Shown here piece by piece: positions 27,636-36,703 of a stretch of DNA of 64,000 nt. Numbering within the stretch: position 1 is the stretch's first letter; each line of letters begins with the position of its first letter. Source of the DNA: Rhodococcus rhodochrous (GTDB taxonomy: Bacteria; Actinomycetota; Actinomycetes; Mycobacteriales; Mycobacteriaceae); NCBI RefSeq assembly GCF_014854695.1, contig NZ_CP027557.1:1178001-1242000 (forward strand). Direction: 5' to 3'. The position numbers and the translations under genes are program-made. The notes under the pieces were generated by a model. The model made no database searches and had not been told where the DNA came from. It saw only the letters and a program-made list of their open reading frames with translations.

Positions 27636-28361
27636 TCAGTGCAGCGTGACGGTCAGCGCGCTCACGAGCGACGCCGCGGCGACCGCCGTGGCCGGTTCGG
27701 GTTCCAGCGCGACCAGCACGACCCGCTCGTTCCGATCCCGCGCCGACCCGGCGGATTCGGCCAGGACCACCACCGCGCCCCGGGCGAGGACGTGTGCGCC
27801 GGGCAGGGGGCCGTCGTCGGTCTCCGTCACCGTGAGGACGTCGACGCGGTCGCCTTCGCGGAGCAGTTCGCTCACACCGGCATCGGCGAGCCGGATGGGC
27901 ACCACGCGGGCGTCGGCGAATCCGGTGGCGGCTGCGGCGAGACGGGGACCGAGAAGGCGGGTATCGACGAGGGGTTCACCGGCGGGTACGGGACCGGCGA
28001 GCGTGTGGCCCACGGCGTCGTCGAGGTCGTGCAGGGTCCCGGCGACCAGACCGGACCGATCGCGCTCCACGTGAGCGACGTCGTCAGCCGTGAGGGTGTG
28101 CCCGGGTGCGAGATCGCGAGCCGCGACGACGACACCCACGCGATCGGTGTCGGGGTCGCCGCGCAGCGCGAGGATCACTGCCAGGACGGCGAGGAGTCCG
28201 GCCGCGATCCGGCGGGCCCGGACGATGCGCGACCAGCCGGGGCGGAGGAGTTCGACGAACCGATCGGGGAGGGTGGGCTGCAACGAGGCACCCGCAGAGG
28301 AGCGCGAGCGGTGCGGACGCGCGCGCTCACGTTGGAGGAACGAGAAAGGGCCGACGGGCAT
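27636..28361 (-). CDS. SAF domain protein (CpaB/RcpC-like)
   Basis: The 241-residue product has a basic cytoplasmic N-terminus, one hydrophobic segment (about 52-65), then a SAF domain (VVVAARDLAPGHTLTADDVAHVERD) and a RcpC/CpaB-like remainder (DARVVPIRLADAGVSELLREGDRVDVLT). Such proteins guide Flp pilus assembly elsewhere, but no pilus genes are nearby. It corresponds to the position of Rv0990c. Role not established. Confidence 0.8.
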   Translation of the reverse strand: MPVGPFSFLQRERARPHRSRSSAGASLQPTLPDRFVELLRPGWSRIVRARRIAAGLLAVLAVILALRGDPDTDRVGVVVAARDLAPGHTLTADDVAHVERDRSGLVAGTLHDLDDAVGHTLAGPVPAGEPLVDTRLLGPRLAAAATGFADARVVPIRLADAGVSELLREGDRVDVLTVTETDDGPLPGAHVLARGAVVVLAESAGSARDRNERVVLVALEPEPATAVAAASLVSALTVTLH

Positions 28362-28465
28362 GCCCCGAACCTAGAAGGTGGGGATGCCCTGTCGGCCCCG
28401 ATGAGCTCTCGGAAACGGCGGTCTGTGGATGACTCGACCGCCTGTGGACAAAGGAGTCCGGAAGG

Positions 28466-28768
28466 TCAGCTCGCGGCGGCAGCCGGAGCCGAGGACGTGC
28501 TGCTCGACGACGTGCTGCTCGACGACGAGCTGCTGTCGCTCGACGAGGAGCTGCTCGAGCTCGTCGACGCGGATTCGCTCGCGGTGCTGCCGCTGCGGGA
28601 GTCGGTGCGGTAGAAGCCGCTGCCCTTGAACACGATGCCGACCGAGTTGAAGAGCTTGCGCAGCTTGCCCTCGCACTGCGGGCATTCGGTCAGGGAGTCG
28701 TCGCTGAAGGACTGCACGATGTCGAACTTGTTGTCGCAGGCCGTGCAGGCATATGAGTAGGTGGGCAC
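28466..28768 (-). CDS. FmdB/Ruc-type zinc-ribbon protein with poly-Ser tail
   Basis: The 100-residue product has an N-terminal zinc ribbon (CTAC at 9-12, CPQC further on), the motif LFNSVGIVFKGSGFYRTD, then a C-terminal half that is almost only Ser with some Thr and Asp. Its M. tuberculosis counterpart at the same position (Rv0991c, Ruc) was reported as a redox-regulated chaperone with a disordered tail, so a similar role is inferred. It lies between the SAF gene and the cyclo-ligase, as in mycobacteria. Confidence 0.88.
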   Translation of the reverse strand: MPTYSYACTACDNKFDIVQSFSDDSLTECPQCEGKLRKLFNSVGIVFKGSGFYRTDSRSGSTASESASTSSSSSSSSDSSSSSSSTSSSSTSSAPAAAAS

Positions 28769-28852
28769 CGGTTGATCCTCCGCCAGTTCGTCGAACCGCA
28801 GTATTCGTCGTACTGCAGTTTTGGCACTCTACCGCCGACAGTGCCAACAGCG

Positions 28853-29455
28853 CTAGGGAGTGTGTTGTTCCGCACGGTCGTCGCTACCGAGCCGGACCAG
28901 CCCTTTCCCGGGTGTCAGCGCCCATCCCATGCGGATGTCGTGGGGGTCCTCGGGGAGTTCGTCGACGAGTTCTTCATCGCGGACCACCGCGATGATCACG
29001 GCGTCGGGAGAGGCGAGGTGCAAGGTGCGGTCGTAGAAGCCGGCGCCGCGGCCGAGCCGCACTCCCCGCGCGTCCACCGCCAGGGCCGGGACGAGCACCG
29101 TGTGGGCCTTCGCCACCGCTTCGGGCGGGAGGATCTCACCACCCGGCTCGCGGAGCCCGAAATCCGCCGCCATCAGCGTCTTCTCGCCCATGTAGCGGGC
29201 CCACGACAGCGGTTCGCCCGTGCGTGTCACCGGGACGAGCACCGTCGTTCCGGCCTCGGTCAGAGCATCGAGGAGCGCGATCGATCCGGGCTCCGAACCC
29301 ACCGGCACATATGCGCACACCACAGACCCCGCCGGGGCGAGCGTCGAGGCCACCGTGGCGAGCGCGGTGTCCTCGACTCTGCGCCTCGCAGCACTCAGCT
29401 CGCGCCGAGCTGTAAGAATGCGGTCACGCCAGACCGCTTTCGGGGGTGGGGGCAT
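28853..29455 (-). CDS. 5-formyltetrahydrofolate cyclo-ligase
   Basis: Converts 5-formyl-THF to 5,10-methenyl-THF using ATP, returning a storage folate to the one-carbon pool. The 200-residue product shows KAVWRDRILTARREL at the N-terminus, the YVPVGSEPGSIALLDAL motif, and the conserved LVPALAVDARGVRLGRGAGFYDR loop. It is divergent from galU with 61 bp between, as in Rv0992c-Rv0993. Confidence 0.94.
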   Translation of the reverse strand: MPPPPKAVWRDRILTARRELSAARRRVEDTALATVASTLAPAGSVVCAYVPVGSEPGSIALLDALTEAGTTVLVPVTRTGEPLSWARYMGEKTLMAADFGLREPGGEILPPEAVAKAHTVLVPALAVDARGVRLGRGAGFYDRTLHLASPDAVIIAVVRDEELVDELPEDPHDIRMGWALTPGKGLVRLGSDDRAEQHTP

Positions 29456-29516
29456 GTCTGCGCCTTACGATTGCCGAACCACCGTCCTCGGTGGCCGAAG
29501 TTTAGGGTGGGAGTCT

Positions 29517-30428
29517 ATGACGAACAGTACGACCGGAGGCACGCGGCATTTCAAGACCGCGGTTGTCCCCGCAGCAGGTATGGGGACGCGGTTCCTTCCC
29601 GCGACCAAGACGGTTCCGAAGGAACTCCTTCCGGTGGTCGACACGCCCGGCATCGAGCTCGTGGCGGGTGAAGCCGCGGAGTCGGGCGCCGAGCGCCTCC
29701 TCATCGTGACGGCGCCGGGCAAGGACGGCGTGGTCGCGCACTTCGTCGAGGACCTCGTCCTCGAGTCCAAGCTCGAGGAGAAGGGCAAGTACGAGCTCCT
29801 CGCCAAGGTCCGCAAGGCCCAGGGGCTGCTCGAGGTCGAGTCCGTGGTCCAGGAGAAGCCGCTCGGTCTCGGTCACGCCGTGGCGTGCGCCGAGGAGGCG
29901 CTCGATCCCGACGAGGACGCGATCGCCGTGCTGCTGCCCGATGACCTCGTGCTGCCGGTGGGCGTGCTCGAGACGATGCAGCGTGTCCGCGCCAAGCGTG
30001 GCGGTTCCGTGCTGTGCGCGATCGACGTGCCCAAGGATCAGGTCAGCGCGTACGGCGTCTTCGACGTCGAGGTCGTGCCGGACGCCGCCAATCCCGACGT
30101 GCTCAAGGTGCTCGGCATGGTCGAGAAGCCGGCCGTGGAGGACGCACCGTCGACCTTCGCCGCCGCCGGCCGCTATCTGCTCGACCGGGCGATCTTCGAC
30201 GCACTGCGTCGCATCGAGCCCGGAGCCGGGGGAGAACTGCAGCTCACCGACGCGATCGCCCTGCTCATCTCCGAGGGTCATCCCGTCCACGTGGTGGTGC
30301 ACCGCGGCACCCGACACGACCTCGGAAATCCCGGTGGCTATCTGCGCGCTGCGGTTGACTCGGCGTTGAACACGGAAGAGTACGGGCCCTCGCTGCGCGA
30401 GTGGCTCCTCGAGCGCCTGAAGCGCTGA
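29517..30428 (+). CDS. galU: UTP-glucose-1-phosphate uridylyltransferase
   Basis: Makes UDP-glucose for cell-wall and trehalose pathways. The 303-residue product has the nucleotidyltransferase signature AVVPAAGMGTRFLPATKTVPKE, then ETMQRVRAKR, VEKPAVEDAPS and GGELQLTDAI. The ATG at 29517 gives the normal family N-terminus, although the frame is open upstream. It is followed after 31 bp by glp/moeA. Confidence 0.96.
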   Translation: MTNSTTGGTRHFKTAVVPAAGMGTRFLPATKTVPKELLPVVDTPGIELVAGEAAESGAERLLIVTAPGKDGVVAHFVEDLVLESKLEEKGKYELLAKVRKAQGLLEVESVVQEKPLGLGHAVACAEEALDPDEDAIAVLLPDDLVLPVGVLETMQRVRAKRGGSVLCAIDVPKDQVSAYGVFDVEVVPDAANPDVLKVLGMVEKPAVEDAPSTFAAAGRYLLDRAIFDALRRIEPGAGGELQLTDAIALLISEGHPVHVVVHRGTRHDLGNPGGYLRAAVDSALNTEEYGPSLREWLLERLKR

Positions 30429-30459
30429 CTGCAGGACGGGCTGGAGGACGAGAAGCGGT

Positions 30460-31713
30460 ATGCGGTCGGTTGAGGATCAGCAGGCCAGGGTCACGGCGGC
30501 GGCAGTCGCACCCCGGCCGGTCCGGGTGGCCATTTCCGAGGCGCAGGGTCTGCTGTGTGCGGAGGAAGTGGTCACCGAGCGACCCCTACCCGGATTCGAC
30601 CAGGCGGCGATCGACGGATACGCCGTGCGCAGCGTCGACGTCCAGGCCCCGGCCGAGACCGACGGCGGGTCCGCACCCGCCGAGGTGACGCTGCCGGTCG
30701 TGGGCGAGGTGCGTGCCGGTTCGCGTCAGCCGATCCGTCTCCAGCCCCGTCAGGCGGTGCGCGTCGACACCGGTGCGCCGCTGCCCACGCTCGCCGACGC
30801 GGTGCTGCCGCTCGACAACACCGACGGTGGTGCCGCACGCATCAAGGTGCTCGAGCCGGTGCGTTCGGGCGACTACGTGCGTCGCACCGGCGACGACGTC
30901 CAGCCCGGCGACATCGCGGTGCGCGCCGGGACGATCATCGGGGCCGCCCAGGTGGGTCTGCTCGCCGCGGTCGGCCGCGACAAGGTGCTCGTCCATCCGC
31001 GGCCGCGACTGTCGGTCATCTCAGTCGGCGGCGAACTCGTCGACGTCGATCGCACGCCCGGGCCGGGACAGGTCTACGACGTCAACTCCTACGCGCTGGC
31101 CGCGGCTGCGCGCGACGCCGGAGCCGACGTCAACCGGGTCGGGATCGCGAGTACCGATCCGAAGCGGCTGCGCGAGGTCGTCGAGGGTCAGTTGATCCGC
31201 GCCGAGATCGTCGTGATCGCTGGTGCCGTGGGCGGTGGTGCGCTCGAGGAGGTCCGCGAGGCACTGTCCGATCTCGGTGAGCTGGGCGTCGAGCGGATCG
31301 CGATGCATCCGGGCTCGGTTCAGGGCTTCGGGCGTCTCGGCCGCGACGAGGTGCCGACCTTCCTGCTGCCCGCCAACCCAGTGAGCGCGCTCGTCGTGTT
31401 CGAGGTGATGGTCCGGCCGTTGATCCGCATCGCGCTCGGCCGGCGCCAGCCGATGCGCCGCGTCGTCTCTGCACGCACGGTCGCCCCCATCACCTCGATC
31501 CCCGGTCGCAAGGGTTTCCTGCGCGGCCAGCTCATGCGCGACGAGACGACGGGCGACTATCTCGTGCAGGCGCTCGGCGGCGCCGCGGGCTCGTCGTCGC
31601 ACCTGCTCGCGACCCTCGCCGAGGCGAACTGTCTCGTCATCGTCGACCCCGAGGTCTCCGAGATCCGCACGGGAGATCCGGTGGACGTGGCGTTCCTCGG
31701 GCAGCGTGGTTGA
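30460..31713 (+). CDS. glp: Gephyrin-like molybdotransferase Glp / MoeA
   Basis: The 417-residue product is a MoeA-fold protein: FDQAAIDGYAVRSVDV in domain III, DTGAPLPTLADAVLPLDN, then the MPT-binding core and the end domain. Formally it could be a molybdenum insertase. It sits with the GlpR/SepX-like receptor two genes downstream, the context of corynebacterial Glp, which links FtsZ to the membrane receptor. Both roles are possible. The stop shares a base with the start of the acetyltransferase. Confidence 0.92.
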   Translation: MRSVEDQQARVTAAAVAPRPVRVAISEAQGLLCAEEVVTERPLPGFDQAAIDGYAVRSVDVQAPAETDGGSAPAEVTLPVVGEVRAGSRQPIRLQPRQAVRVDTGAPLPTLADAVLPLDNTDGGAARIKVLEPVRSGDYVRRTGDDVQPGDIAVRAGTIIGAAQVGLLAAVGRDKVLVHPRPRLSVISVGGELVDVDRTPGPGQVYDVNSYALAAAARDAGADVNRVGIASTDPKRLREVVEGQLIRAEIVVIAGAVGGGALEEVREALSDLGELGVERIAMHPGSVQGFGRLGRDEVPTFLLPANPVSALVVFEVMVRPLIRIALGRRQPMRRVVSARTVAPITSIPGRKGFLRGQLMRDETTGDYLVQALGGAAGSSSHLLATLAEANCLVIVDPEVSEIRTGDPVDVAFLGQRG

Positions 31714-32348
31714 TGTCCCGTCATCCCGGCTGGCCGGCCGAGCTCGGGCCGCTGCGGGTGGCCGGGGGCGTGGTGACCGTCCGATCGATCCGACTCCGCG
31801 ACGCCGCGGCGTGGAGCCGCCTGCGTCTGCGTGATCGCGCGCATCTCGAGCCGTGGGAGCCGACCGGTGAGGCGCCGTGGGACATGCGGCACCACATCTC
31901 GGTGTGGCCGGGGCTCTACCGCAGTCTGCGGTCGGAGGCCCACAAAGGCCTGATGCTGCCGATGGCCATCGAGTTGGACGGCAGGTTCTGCGGGCAGCTG
32001 ACGGTGGGCAACATCGTGCGCGGAGCGCTGCGCTCGGCCTGGATCGGCTACTGGGTGGAGAAGGAGGTCAACGGCCTCGGTGTCGCGACCGCCGCCGTCG
32101 CCCTCGGGCTCGACCACTGCTTCGGCCCGGTCGGGCTGCACCGTGTCGAGGCCACCGTGCGGCCCGAGAACGAGCCCAGTCGCGCGGTGCTGCGCAACAT
32201 CGGCTTCCGCGAGGAAGGTCTGTTGAAGCGCTATCTCGACGTCCAGGGCCGATTCCGCGACCATCTGCTGGTCGCGATGACGGTCGAGGAGGTGCCGGGC
32301 TCGGTCTCGGACCGTCTCGTCCGTGCCGGTCGCGCGACCTGGTCCTGA
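31713..32348 (+). CDS. rimJ: RimJ/RimL-type GNAT acetyltransferase
   Basis: The 211-residue product has the GNAT core: VRSIRLRDAAAWSRLR, the acetyl-CoA loop with VNGLGVATAAVALGLDHCF, then RVEATVRPENEPSRAVLRNIGFREEG. Members acetylate ribosomal protein N-termini or other amino groups; the target here is unknown. ATG overlaps the glp stop (TGATG), so they are coupled, as in Rv0994-Rv0995. Confidence 0.9.
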   Translation: MSRHPGWPAELGPLRVAGGVVTVRSIRLRDAAAWSRLRLRDRAHLEPWEPTGEAPWDMRHHISVWPGLYRSLRSEAHKGLMLPMAIELDGRFCGQLTVGNIVRGALRSAWIGYWVEKEVNGLGVATAAVALGLDHCFGPVGLHRVEATVRPENEPSRAVLRNIGFREEGLLKRYLDVQGRFRDHLLVAMTVEEVPGSVSDRLVRAGRATWS

Positions 32349-32391
32349 CCACTTCCCGTCTCGAGTCGGGTTCGTCCGTTATGTAACGCAG

Positions 32392-32412
32392 GTTACTCGC
32401 AACTCGAGTAAC
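32392..32412. promoter_or_regulatory. Inverted repeat with GTAAC half-sites
   Basis: GTTACTCG-CAACT-CGAGTAAC is a perfect 8-5-8 palindrome about 193 bp before the GlpR-like gene. A further GTAAC at 32383-32387 forms an overlapping smaller palindrome. The binding factor is unknown. Confidence 0.45.
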
Positions 32413-32604
32413 AATCCCCAGCGCGTGTGGGATCCCTGTGATTAGAGTGAAGAGAGTGTCAGTTGGTTTCGCGTGACTCGAGTGACTTCTGTAGTCGATT
32501 GAGTCGGCGTTTCTGTACAGGTAAGCGCAGTGATGCCGTTAGCCTCATGTAGGTCGGTGGCGTCGACGGGCTGGTAGGGCGACGACTGGAGGGAGGACCA
32601 CCGG

Positions 32605-33423
32605 ATGCCGAACTCGCTTCTGTGGATCGGGCTCGTTGCCGTGTGGTTGTTCGTTCTGGTGCCCATGCTGGTCACGAAGCGTCCTCGAATCCGGCAGACG
32701 ACCGACGCCGCTCTCGCAACTCGAGTTCTGCACCGCGGAGACGACGAGCCGATCACCCCTCGGGGGCCGGCCGCCGGGCACCGCAGCGATCCTCATTGGC
32801 GTCCGAGTCGTGACCGCACGCACCGCACCCCCGCGGAGGACCGCATGAACACTGAACTCGACGACAGGCCGGAGATCGATTCCGACGAGGCCGACGTCCA
32901 CGACGAAGCAGCACCCGACCGTGAGCCCGTGCGCGCACATGCACCGCAGCGCCGGGGCCGTGGCGGATTCGACCCGCACGCCGATGCGGTCGCCAGCGCC
33001 GCGCGATACGAATTCCGTCAGCGGGCCGTTCTCGGCCTGCTGATCGCCGCGATCATGACGTCGGCGCTCGCCCTGATCGTCTCGTCGGTCATGTGGTGGC
33101 TCGCCGGTCTCGCGGCCGTGGCTCTCGTCGCCTACCTGTTCTACCTGCGGCGCCAAGTGCGTCTCGAGCAGGAGATCCGGCGGCGTCGGCTCGCGCGACT
33201 GCAGCGGTCCCGCGCAGGGGCCCGTGGCGGCCACGACGACGTTCCGCAGCGCCTGCGTCGCCCGGGGGCCGTGGTCCTCGAGGTCGACGACGAGGATCCG
33301 GAGTTCGAACATCTCGACCGCTACGAGGACGACTACGGCATCGACCACGGTTACGACGTCCGAGCGAGCGACGGCGGCGACGAGCCCGGCGACTACGTCG
33401 TTCCCCGCGCAGTGGGGGAATGA
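32605..33423 (+). CDS. GlpR/SepX-like divisome membrane protein (Rv0996 family)
   Basis: The 272-residue product has an N-terminal membrane helix (SLLWIGLVAVWLFVLVPMLV), a cytoplasmic region with KRPRIRQTTDAALATRVLHR, two further membrane helices at about 140-180, and a charged Asp/Arg-rich tail. Topology, size and position after glp and rimJ fit the receptor GlpR of Corynebacterium and SepX of Streptomyces, which tie MoeA-like Glp or FtsZ to the division site. Assignment rests on context and topology. Confidence 0.85.
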   Translation: MPNSLLWIGLVAVWLFVLVPMLVTKRPRIRQTTDAALATRVLHRGDDEPITPRGPAAGHRSDPHWRPSRDRTHRTPAEDRMNTELDDRPEIDSDEADVHDEAAPDREPVRAHAPQRRGRGGFDPHADAVASAARYEFRQRAVLGLLIAAIMTSALALIVSSVMWWLAGLAAVALVAYLFYLRRQVRLEQEIRRRRLARLQRSRAGARGGHDDVPQRLRRPGAVVLEVDDEDPEFEHLDRYEDDYGIDHGYDVRASDGGDEPGDYVVPRAVGE

Positions 33424-33586
33424 TCGTCCGACGACGCTTCCGGCGGGGCCCGCACCGAATCGGTGCGGGCCCCGGCCCGTCTGCGGAGCAGGTCGCGAAA
33501 TCGCCTGTCACCTGCGCCGACACTCCGATTTCGTGATGGACGGGGTGGTTTGCTAGAGTTTGCGAGTCGGTTCCCTCGGAACCTAC

Positions 33587-33659
33587 GGGGCTGTGGCGCA
33601 GTTGGTAGCGCGCTTCGTTCGCATCGAAGAGGTCAGGGGTTCGATTCCCCTCAGCTCCA
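33587..33659 (+). tRNA. tRNA-Ala (CGC)
   Basis: A 73-nt cloverleaf can be drawn completely: acceptor GGGGCTG/CAGCTCC, D-arm GCGC...GCGC, anticodon stem CTTCG/CGAAG with loop TTCGCAT (anticodon CGC, reads GCG), and T-arm AGGGG-TTCGATT-CCCCT. The CCA end is not encoded. Confidence 0.95.
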
Positions 33660-33664
33660 CCCCC

Positions 33665-33691
33665 GAAAGCCCCGCCCGCGGCGGGGCTTTC
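33665..33691 (+). terminator. Terminator after tRNA-Ala
   Basis: GAAAGCCCCGCC and GGCGGGGCTTTC form a perfect 12-bp stem around CGC, starting 6 bp after the tRNA. Confidence 0.8.
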
Positions 33692-33748
33692 GTCGTATGC
33701 GGGGTCATTCGCTGGCGGGTCCACGCCGAACCCGGCAGACTGTGTGGC

Positions 33749-33904
33749 ATGGACCACAGGATGAGTGACGACGAGTTGCGTCGGGCGATCCGGGTACTGC
33801 GCGAGCGCGCCGACCTCGCGCGCAGCGAGAATCGCCACGACGATGTCGAGATGATCGAGCGCACGATTCGGGAATACCAGGAGGAGATGGCACAGCGGCT
33901 CTGA
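33749..33904 (+). CDS. Small charged helical protein, unknown function
   Basis: A 51-residue frame starting at ATG 33749 (alternative ATG at 33761). Almost the whole product is one amphipathic charged helix with ELRRAIRVLRERADLARSEN and a late EYQEEMAQRL. No family recognised. The codon bias is normal for the genome, and a hairpin (33928-33948) follows, which favours a real gene. Confidence 0.5.
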   Translation: MDHRMSDDELRRAIRVLRERADLARSENRHDDVEMIERTIREYQEEMAQRL

Positions 33905-34055
33905 GTTCGATTCTGCGAGTTCCATCCGCCGGAGCCGCACGCTCCGGCTCACAGGTCGCTTCGCTCGGGCACACAAGTCGATTCGCTCCGGTGCATCCGG
34001 TTTTTCCGTGGCGCGCCGGAGCGTCGTGTCGTCACGGCGAGGCTAGGGTGTCGCC

Positions 34056-34904
34056 ATGGCGATCACCGACCTGCGCGGAACCAAATTCCTTGTGACCGGC
34101 GCGGCCAGCGGAATCGGCCGCGCCCTGGCCCATGCGGCCTCCGATCGCGGGGCCCGGCTGGTGCTCACCGACCTGCAGGAGGAGGTCCTCGACGAGGTCG
34201 TCCGCAGCGTTCGTGAGCGCGGCGGCACCGTGCTGCACTCGGCCGCCTTCGACATCTCCGACTACGAGGCCGTCACCGCCTTCGCCCGCGACGTGCACGA
34301 GGCGTGCGGGTCGCTCGACATCGTCGCCAACGTCGCCGGAGTGTCGGTGTGGGGCACGGTCGACCGGCTGAAGCACGAGCACTGGAAGCTCATGGTGGAC
34401 GTCAACCTCATGGGGCCCATCCACGTCATCGAGAACTTCGTGCCGGCCATGATCGAGGCCGGTCGCGGCGGGCACATCGTCAACGTCTCCTCGGCCGCCG
34501 GGCTGCTCGCCCTGCCGTGGCACGCCGCCTACAGCGCAAGCAAATTCGGTCTGCGCGGGGTGTCGGAGGTGCTGCGGTTCGACCTCAAGCGCGACGGCAT
34601 CGGTGTCTCGCTCGTCGTCCCCGGGGCCGTGCGCACACCGCTGGTCGACACCGTGCAGATCGTCGGCGTCGACCGCGACCGCCCCGAGGTCCGCAAGCTC
34701 ACCCAACGGTTCGTCCGGCATGCCGCGGCCCCCGAGAAGGTGGCCGAACGCATCGTCGCCGGCATCCTGAAGAACCGCTTCATGGTCTACACGTCGTTCG
34801 ACACCCGGTTCGGTTACTGGTGGGCCCGCAAGTTCGCGCCGCCCTACAACCTCGTCATGCAGGCCGCCAACGACTACTTCCGTCGCGTCGTCGGCACGAA
34901 GTGA
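34056..34904 (+). CDS. Short-chain dehydrogenase/reductase
   Basis: The 282-residue product is a classical SDR: cofactor motif TGAASGIGR near the N-terminus, NVAGVS, catalytic Ser in NVSSAAG, and Y159/K163 in AAYSASK. A Thr/Asp-rich acidic residue after beta-2 (TDLQ) suggests NAD preference. The C-terminal WWARKFAPPYNL stretch is often seen in actinobacterial lipid-associated SDRs. Substrate unknown. Confidence 0.9.
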   Translation: MAITDLRGTKFLVTGAASGIGRALAHAASDRGARLVLTDLQEEVLDEVVRSVRERGGTVLHSAAFDISDYEAVTAFARDVHEACGSLDIVANVAGVSVWGTVDRLKHEHWKLMVDVNLMGPIHVIENFVPAMIEAGRGGHIVNVSSAAGLLALPWHAAYSASKFGLRGVSEVLRFDLKRDGIGVSLVVPGAVRTPLVDTVQIVGVDRDRPEVRKLTQRFVRHAAAPEKVAERIVAGILKNRFMVYTSFDTRFGYWWARKFAPPYNLVMQAANDYFRRVVGTK

Positions 34905-34917
34905 CGATTCTTCCGGA

Positions 34918-35385
34918 TCATTCCGACGCGCGGCGCAGTTCGGCGTGCAGGTGATGCGTCAGCGGGGTGTCGGCGTGGGCCATCCAGAAGTCGTAGACCA
35001 GCACGTCGCCGTCGACCTCGAAACGCCGCCGGACCTCGCGCACGGGCTTGGCGTCGGGTGAGCGCTCCAAGGTGAGGGTGGTGAAGTCCAGGACGCCGCC
35101 CTCCGGCCGGGCCCGCTGGATCTCGACGAACCCGGTGGGCTGCGAGACGAGCAGTTCGACATCGTCGCCGCTGCGGCGCAGGTAGCCGTTCTCGGTGTGC
35201 AGAGGGCGTCCCTCCGTCCGGTGCCGCGTACGGCTGACGTACATCAGGAAGGGCTTGCCGGGAATGGTGGCGAACTCGATCGTCTCGTCGTACGCGAAGT
35301 CGTCGATGGTGGGATAGTGGCCGTCGCCACCTCCGGTCCAGCGCCCGGCGAACGGTGCCAGGCACCCGAGCGGGTCGTCGACCAT
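34918..35385 (-). CDS. Nitrobindin-like heme-binding (FABP/DUF1794) protein
   Basis: The 155-residue product starts MVDDPLGCLAPFAGRWTGGGDG; the GxWxGxG signature and the beta-barrel pattern fit the nitrobindin/THAP4-like family. The late HHLHAEL segment could contain the heme-ligating His. Family members bind ferric heme and may handle nitric oxide or peroxynitrite; function here is inferred. It is divergent from arcA. Confidence 0.82.
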   Translation of the reverse strand: MVDDPLGCLAPFAGRWTGGGDGHYPTIDDFAYDETIEFATIPGKPFLMYVSRTRHRTEGRPLHTENGYLRRSGDDVELLVSQPTGFVEIQRARPEGGVLDFTTLTLERSPDAKPVREVRRRFEVDGDVLVYDFWMAHADTPLTHHLHAELRRASE

Positions 35386-35485
35386 GAAATCTCCCTCGTG
35401 TTCTCGGTGTGTTCTTCGCAATCGTTGTCGCCGTACTCGACGCGCCTGACCCGGATGTCGCCGTCCTGCGCGATACCGTGAGCAT

Positions 35486-36697
35486 ATGAGTCATCGCTGG
35501 GGTGTCGAGTCCGAAGTCGGTGAACTCCGCGCCGTGATGCTGCACCGGCCCGGCGCCGAACTCGAACGCCTCACGCCCCGCAACAACGACCAGCTGCTCT
35601 TCGACGCCCTGCCGTGGGTGGCGCGGGCACAGGAGGAACACGACGCCTTCGCCGACCTGCTGCGCAGCCGCGGGGTCGAGGTGTTCCTGCTGGCCGACCT
35701 GCTCACCGAGACACTCGAGGCCAGTGGCGCCGCGCGGGTACAGAGCGTGTCGTCGGCCGTCGACGCGCAGCGTCTCGGTTATGCGCTCGCGGAGGAACTG
35801 ACGGGCCATCTGCGTGCCCTGCCCGCTGCCGAGCTCGCCCGGATCCTCATCGCGGGCATGACCTTCGACGAACTGCCCGCGGTGGGCAACGGCGCAGCTC
35901 CGTCCCTCGTGCGCCTGATGCACCACGGTTCCGATTTCGCGATCGCACCGCTGCCGAACCTGCTCTTCACGCGTGATTCGTCGTTCTGGCTCGGATCGCG
36001 CGTCGCGATCCCCAACCTGGCACTGCCTGCGCGCCGGCGCGAGACCAGCCTCACCGACCTCATCTACGCCTTCCACCCGCAGTTCCTTCACGTGCGACGC
36101 GCGTACGAATCGCACACCGCGCCGGTCGAGGGTGGCGACGTGTTGCTGCTCGCGCCCGGCGTCGTCGCCGTCGGAGTGGGGGAGAGGACGAGTCCGGCCG
36201 GTGCGGAAGCGTTGGCGCGCAGCGTCTTCGACGACGGGCTCGCGCACACCGTGCTGGCGGTGCCGATCGAGCAGCGACGGGCGTCGATGCACCTCGACAC
36301 CGTGTGCACGATGGTCGACGTCGACGCGGTGGTGATGTACCCGGCGATCCGGGACAGCCTCCAGGCGTTCGCCATCCACCGCGAGAACGGCGCGGTGCAG
36401 ATCTCGGGGCCGCGCCCCTTCCTCGAGGCCGCCGCCGATGCGATGGGGATCGAGAAACTGCGCGTCATCGACACCGGTCTGGATTCCGTTGTCGCCGAGC
36501 GTGAGCAGTGGGACGACGGGAACAACACGCTGGCCGTGGCGCCCGGCGTCGTCGTCGCCTACGAACGCAATGTCGAGACGAACACCCGCCTCGAGGATTC
36601 GGGGATCGAGGTGCTGCGGATCGCCGGGTCGGAACTCGGTTCCGGCCGCGGCGGTCCGCGATGCATGTCGTGCCCGCTCTCGCGGGCGGCCCTGTAG
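35486..36697 (+). CDS. arcA: Arginine deiminase
   Basis: Hydrolyses arginine to citrulline and ammonia. The 403-residue product has the family start [22 protein letters not shown], the [10 protein letters not shown] and [11 protein letters not shown] motifs, and the catalytic Cys C393 in GGPRCMSC near the C-terminus. No arcB, arcC or arcD is adjacent, so the enzyme stands alone here as in M. tuberculosis Rv1001. Confidence 0.95.
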   Translation: MSHRWGVESEVGELRAVMLHRPGAELERLTPRNNDQLLFDALPWVARAQEEHDAFADLLRSRGVEVFLLADLLTETLEASGAARVQSVSSAVDAQRLGYALAEELTGHLRALPAAELARILIAGMTFDELPAVGNGAAPSLVRLMHHGSDFAIAPLPNLLFTRDSSFWLGSRVAIPNLALPARRRETSLTDLIYAFHPQFLHVRRAYESHTAPVEGGDVLLLAPGVVAVGVGERTSPAGAEALARSVFDDGLAHTVLAVPIEQRRASMHLDTVCTMVDVDAVVMYPAIRDSLQAFAIHRENGAVQISGPRPFLEAAADAMGIEKLRVIDTGLDSVVAEREQWDDGNNTLAVAPGVVVAYERNVETNTRLEDSGIEVLRIAGSELGSGRGGPRCMSCPLSRAAL

Positions 36698-36703
36698 CTG
36701 CCG

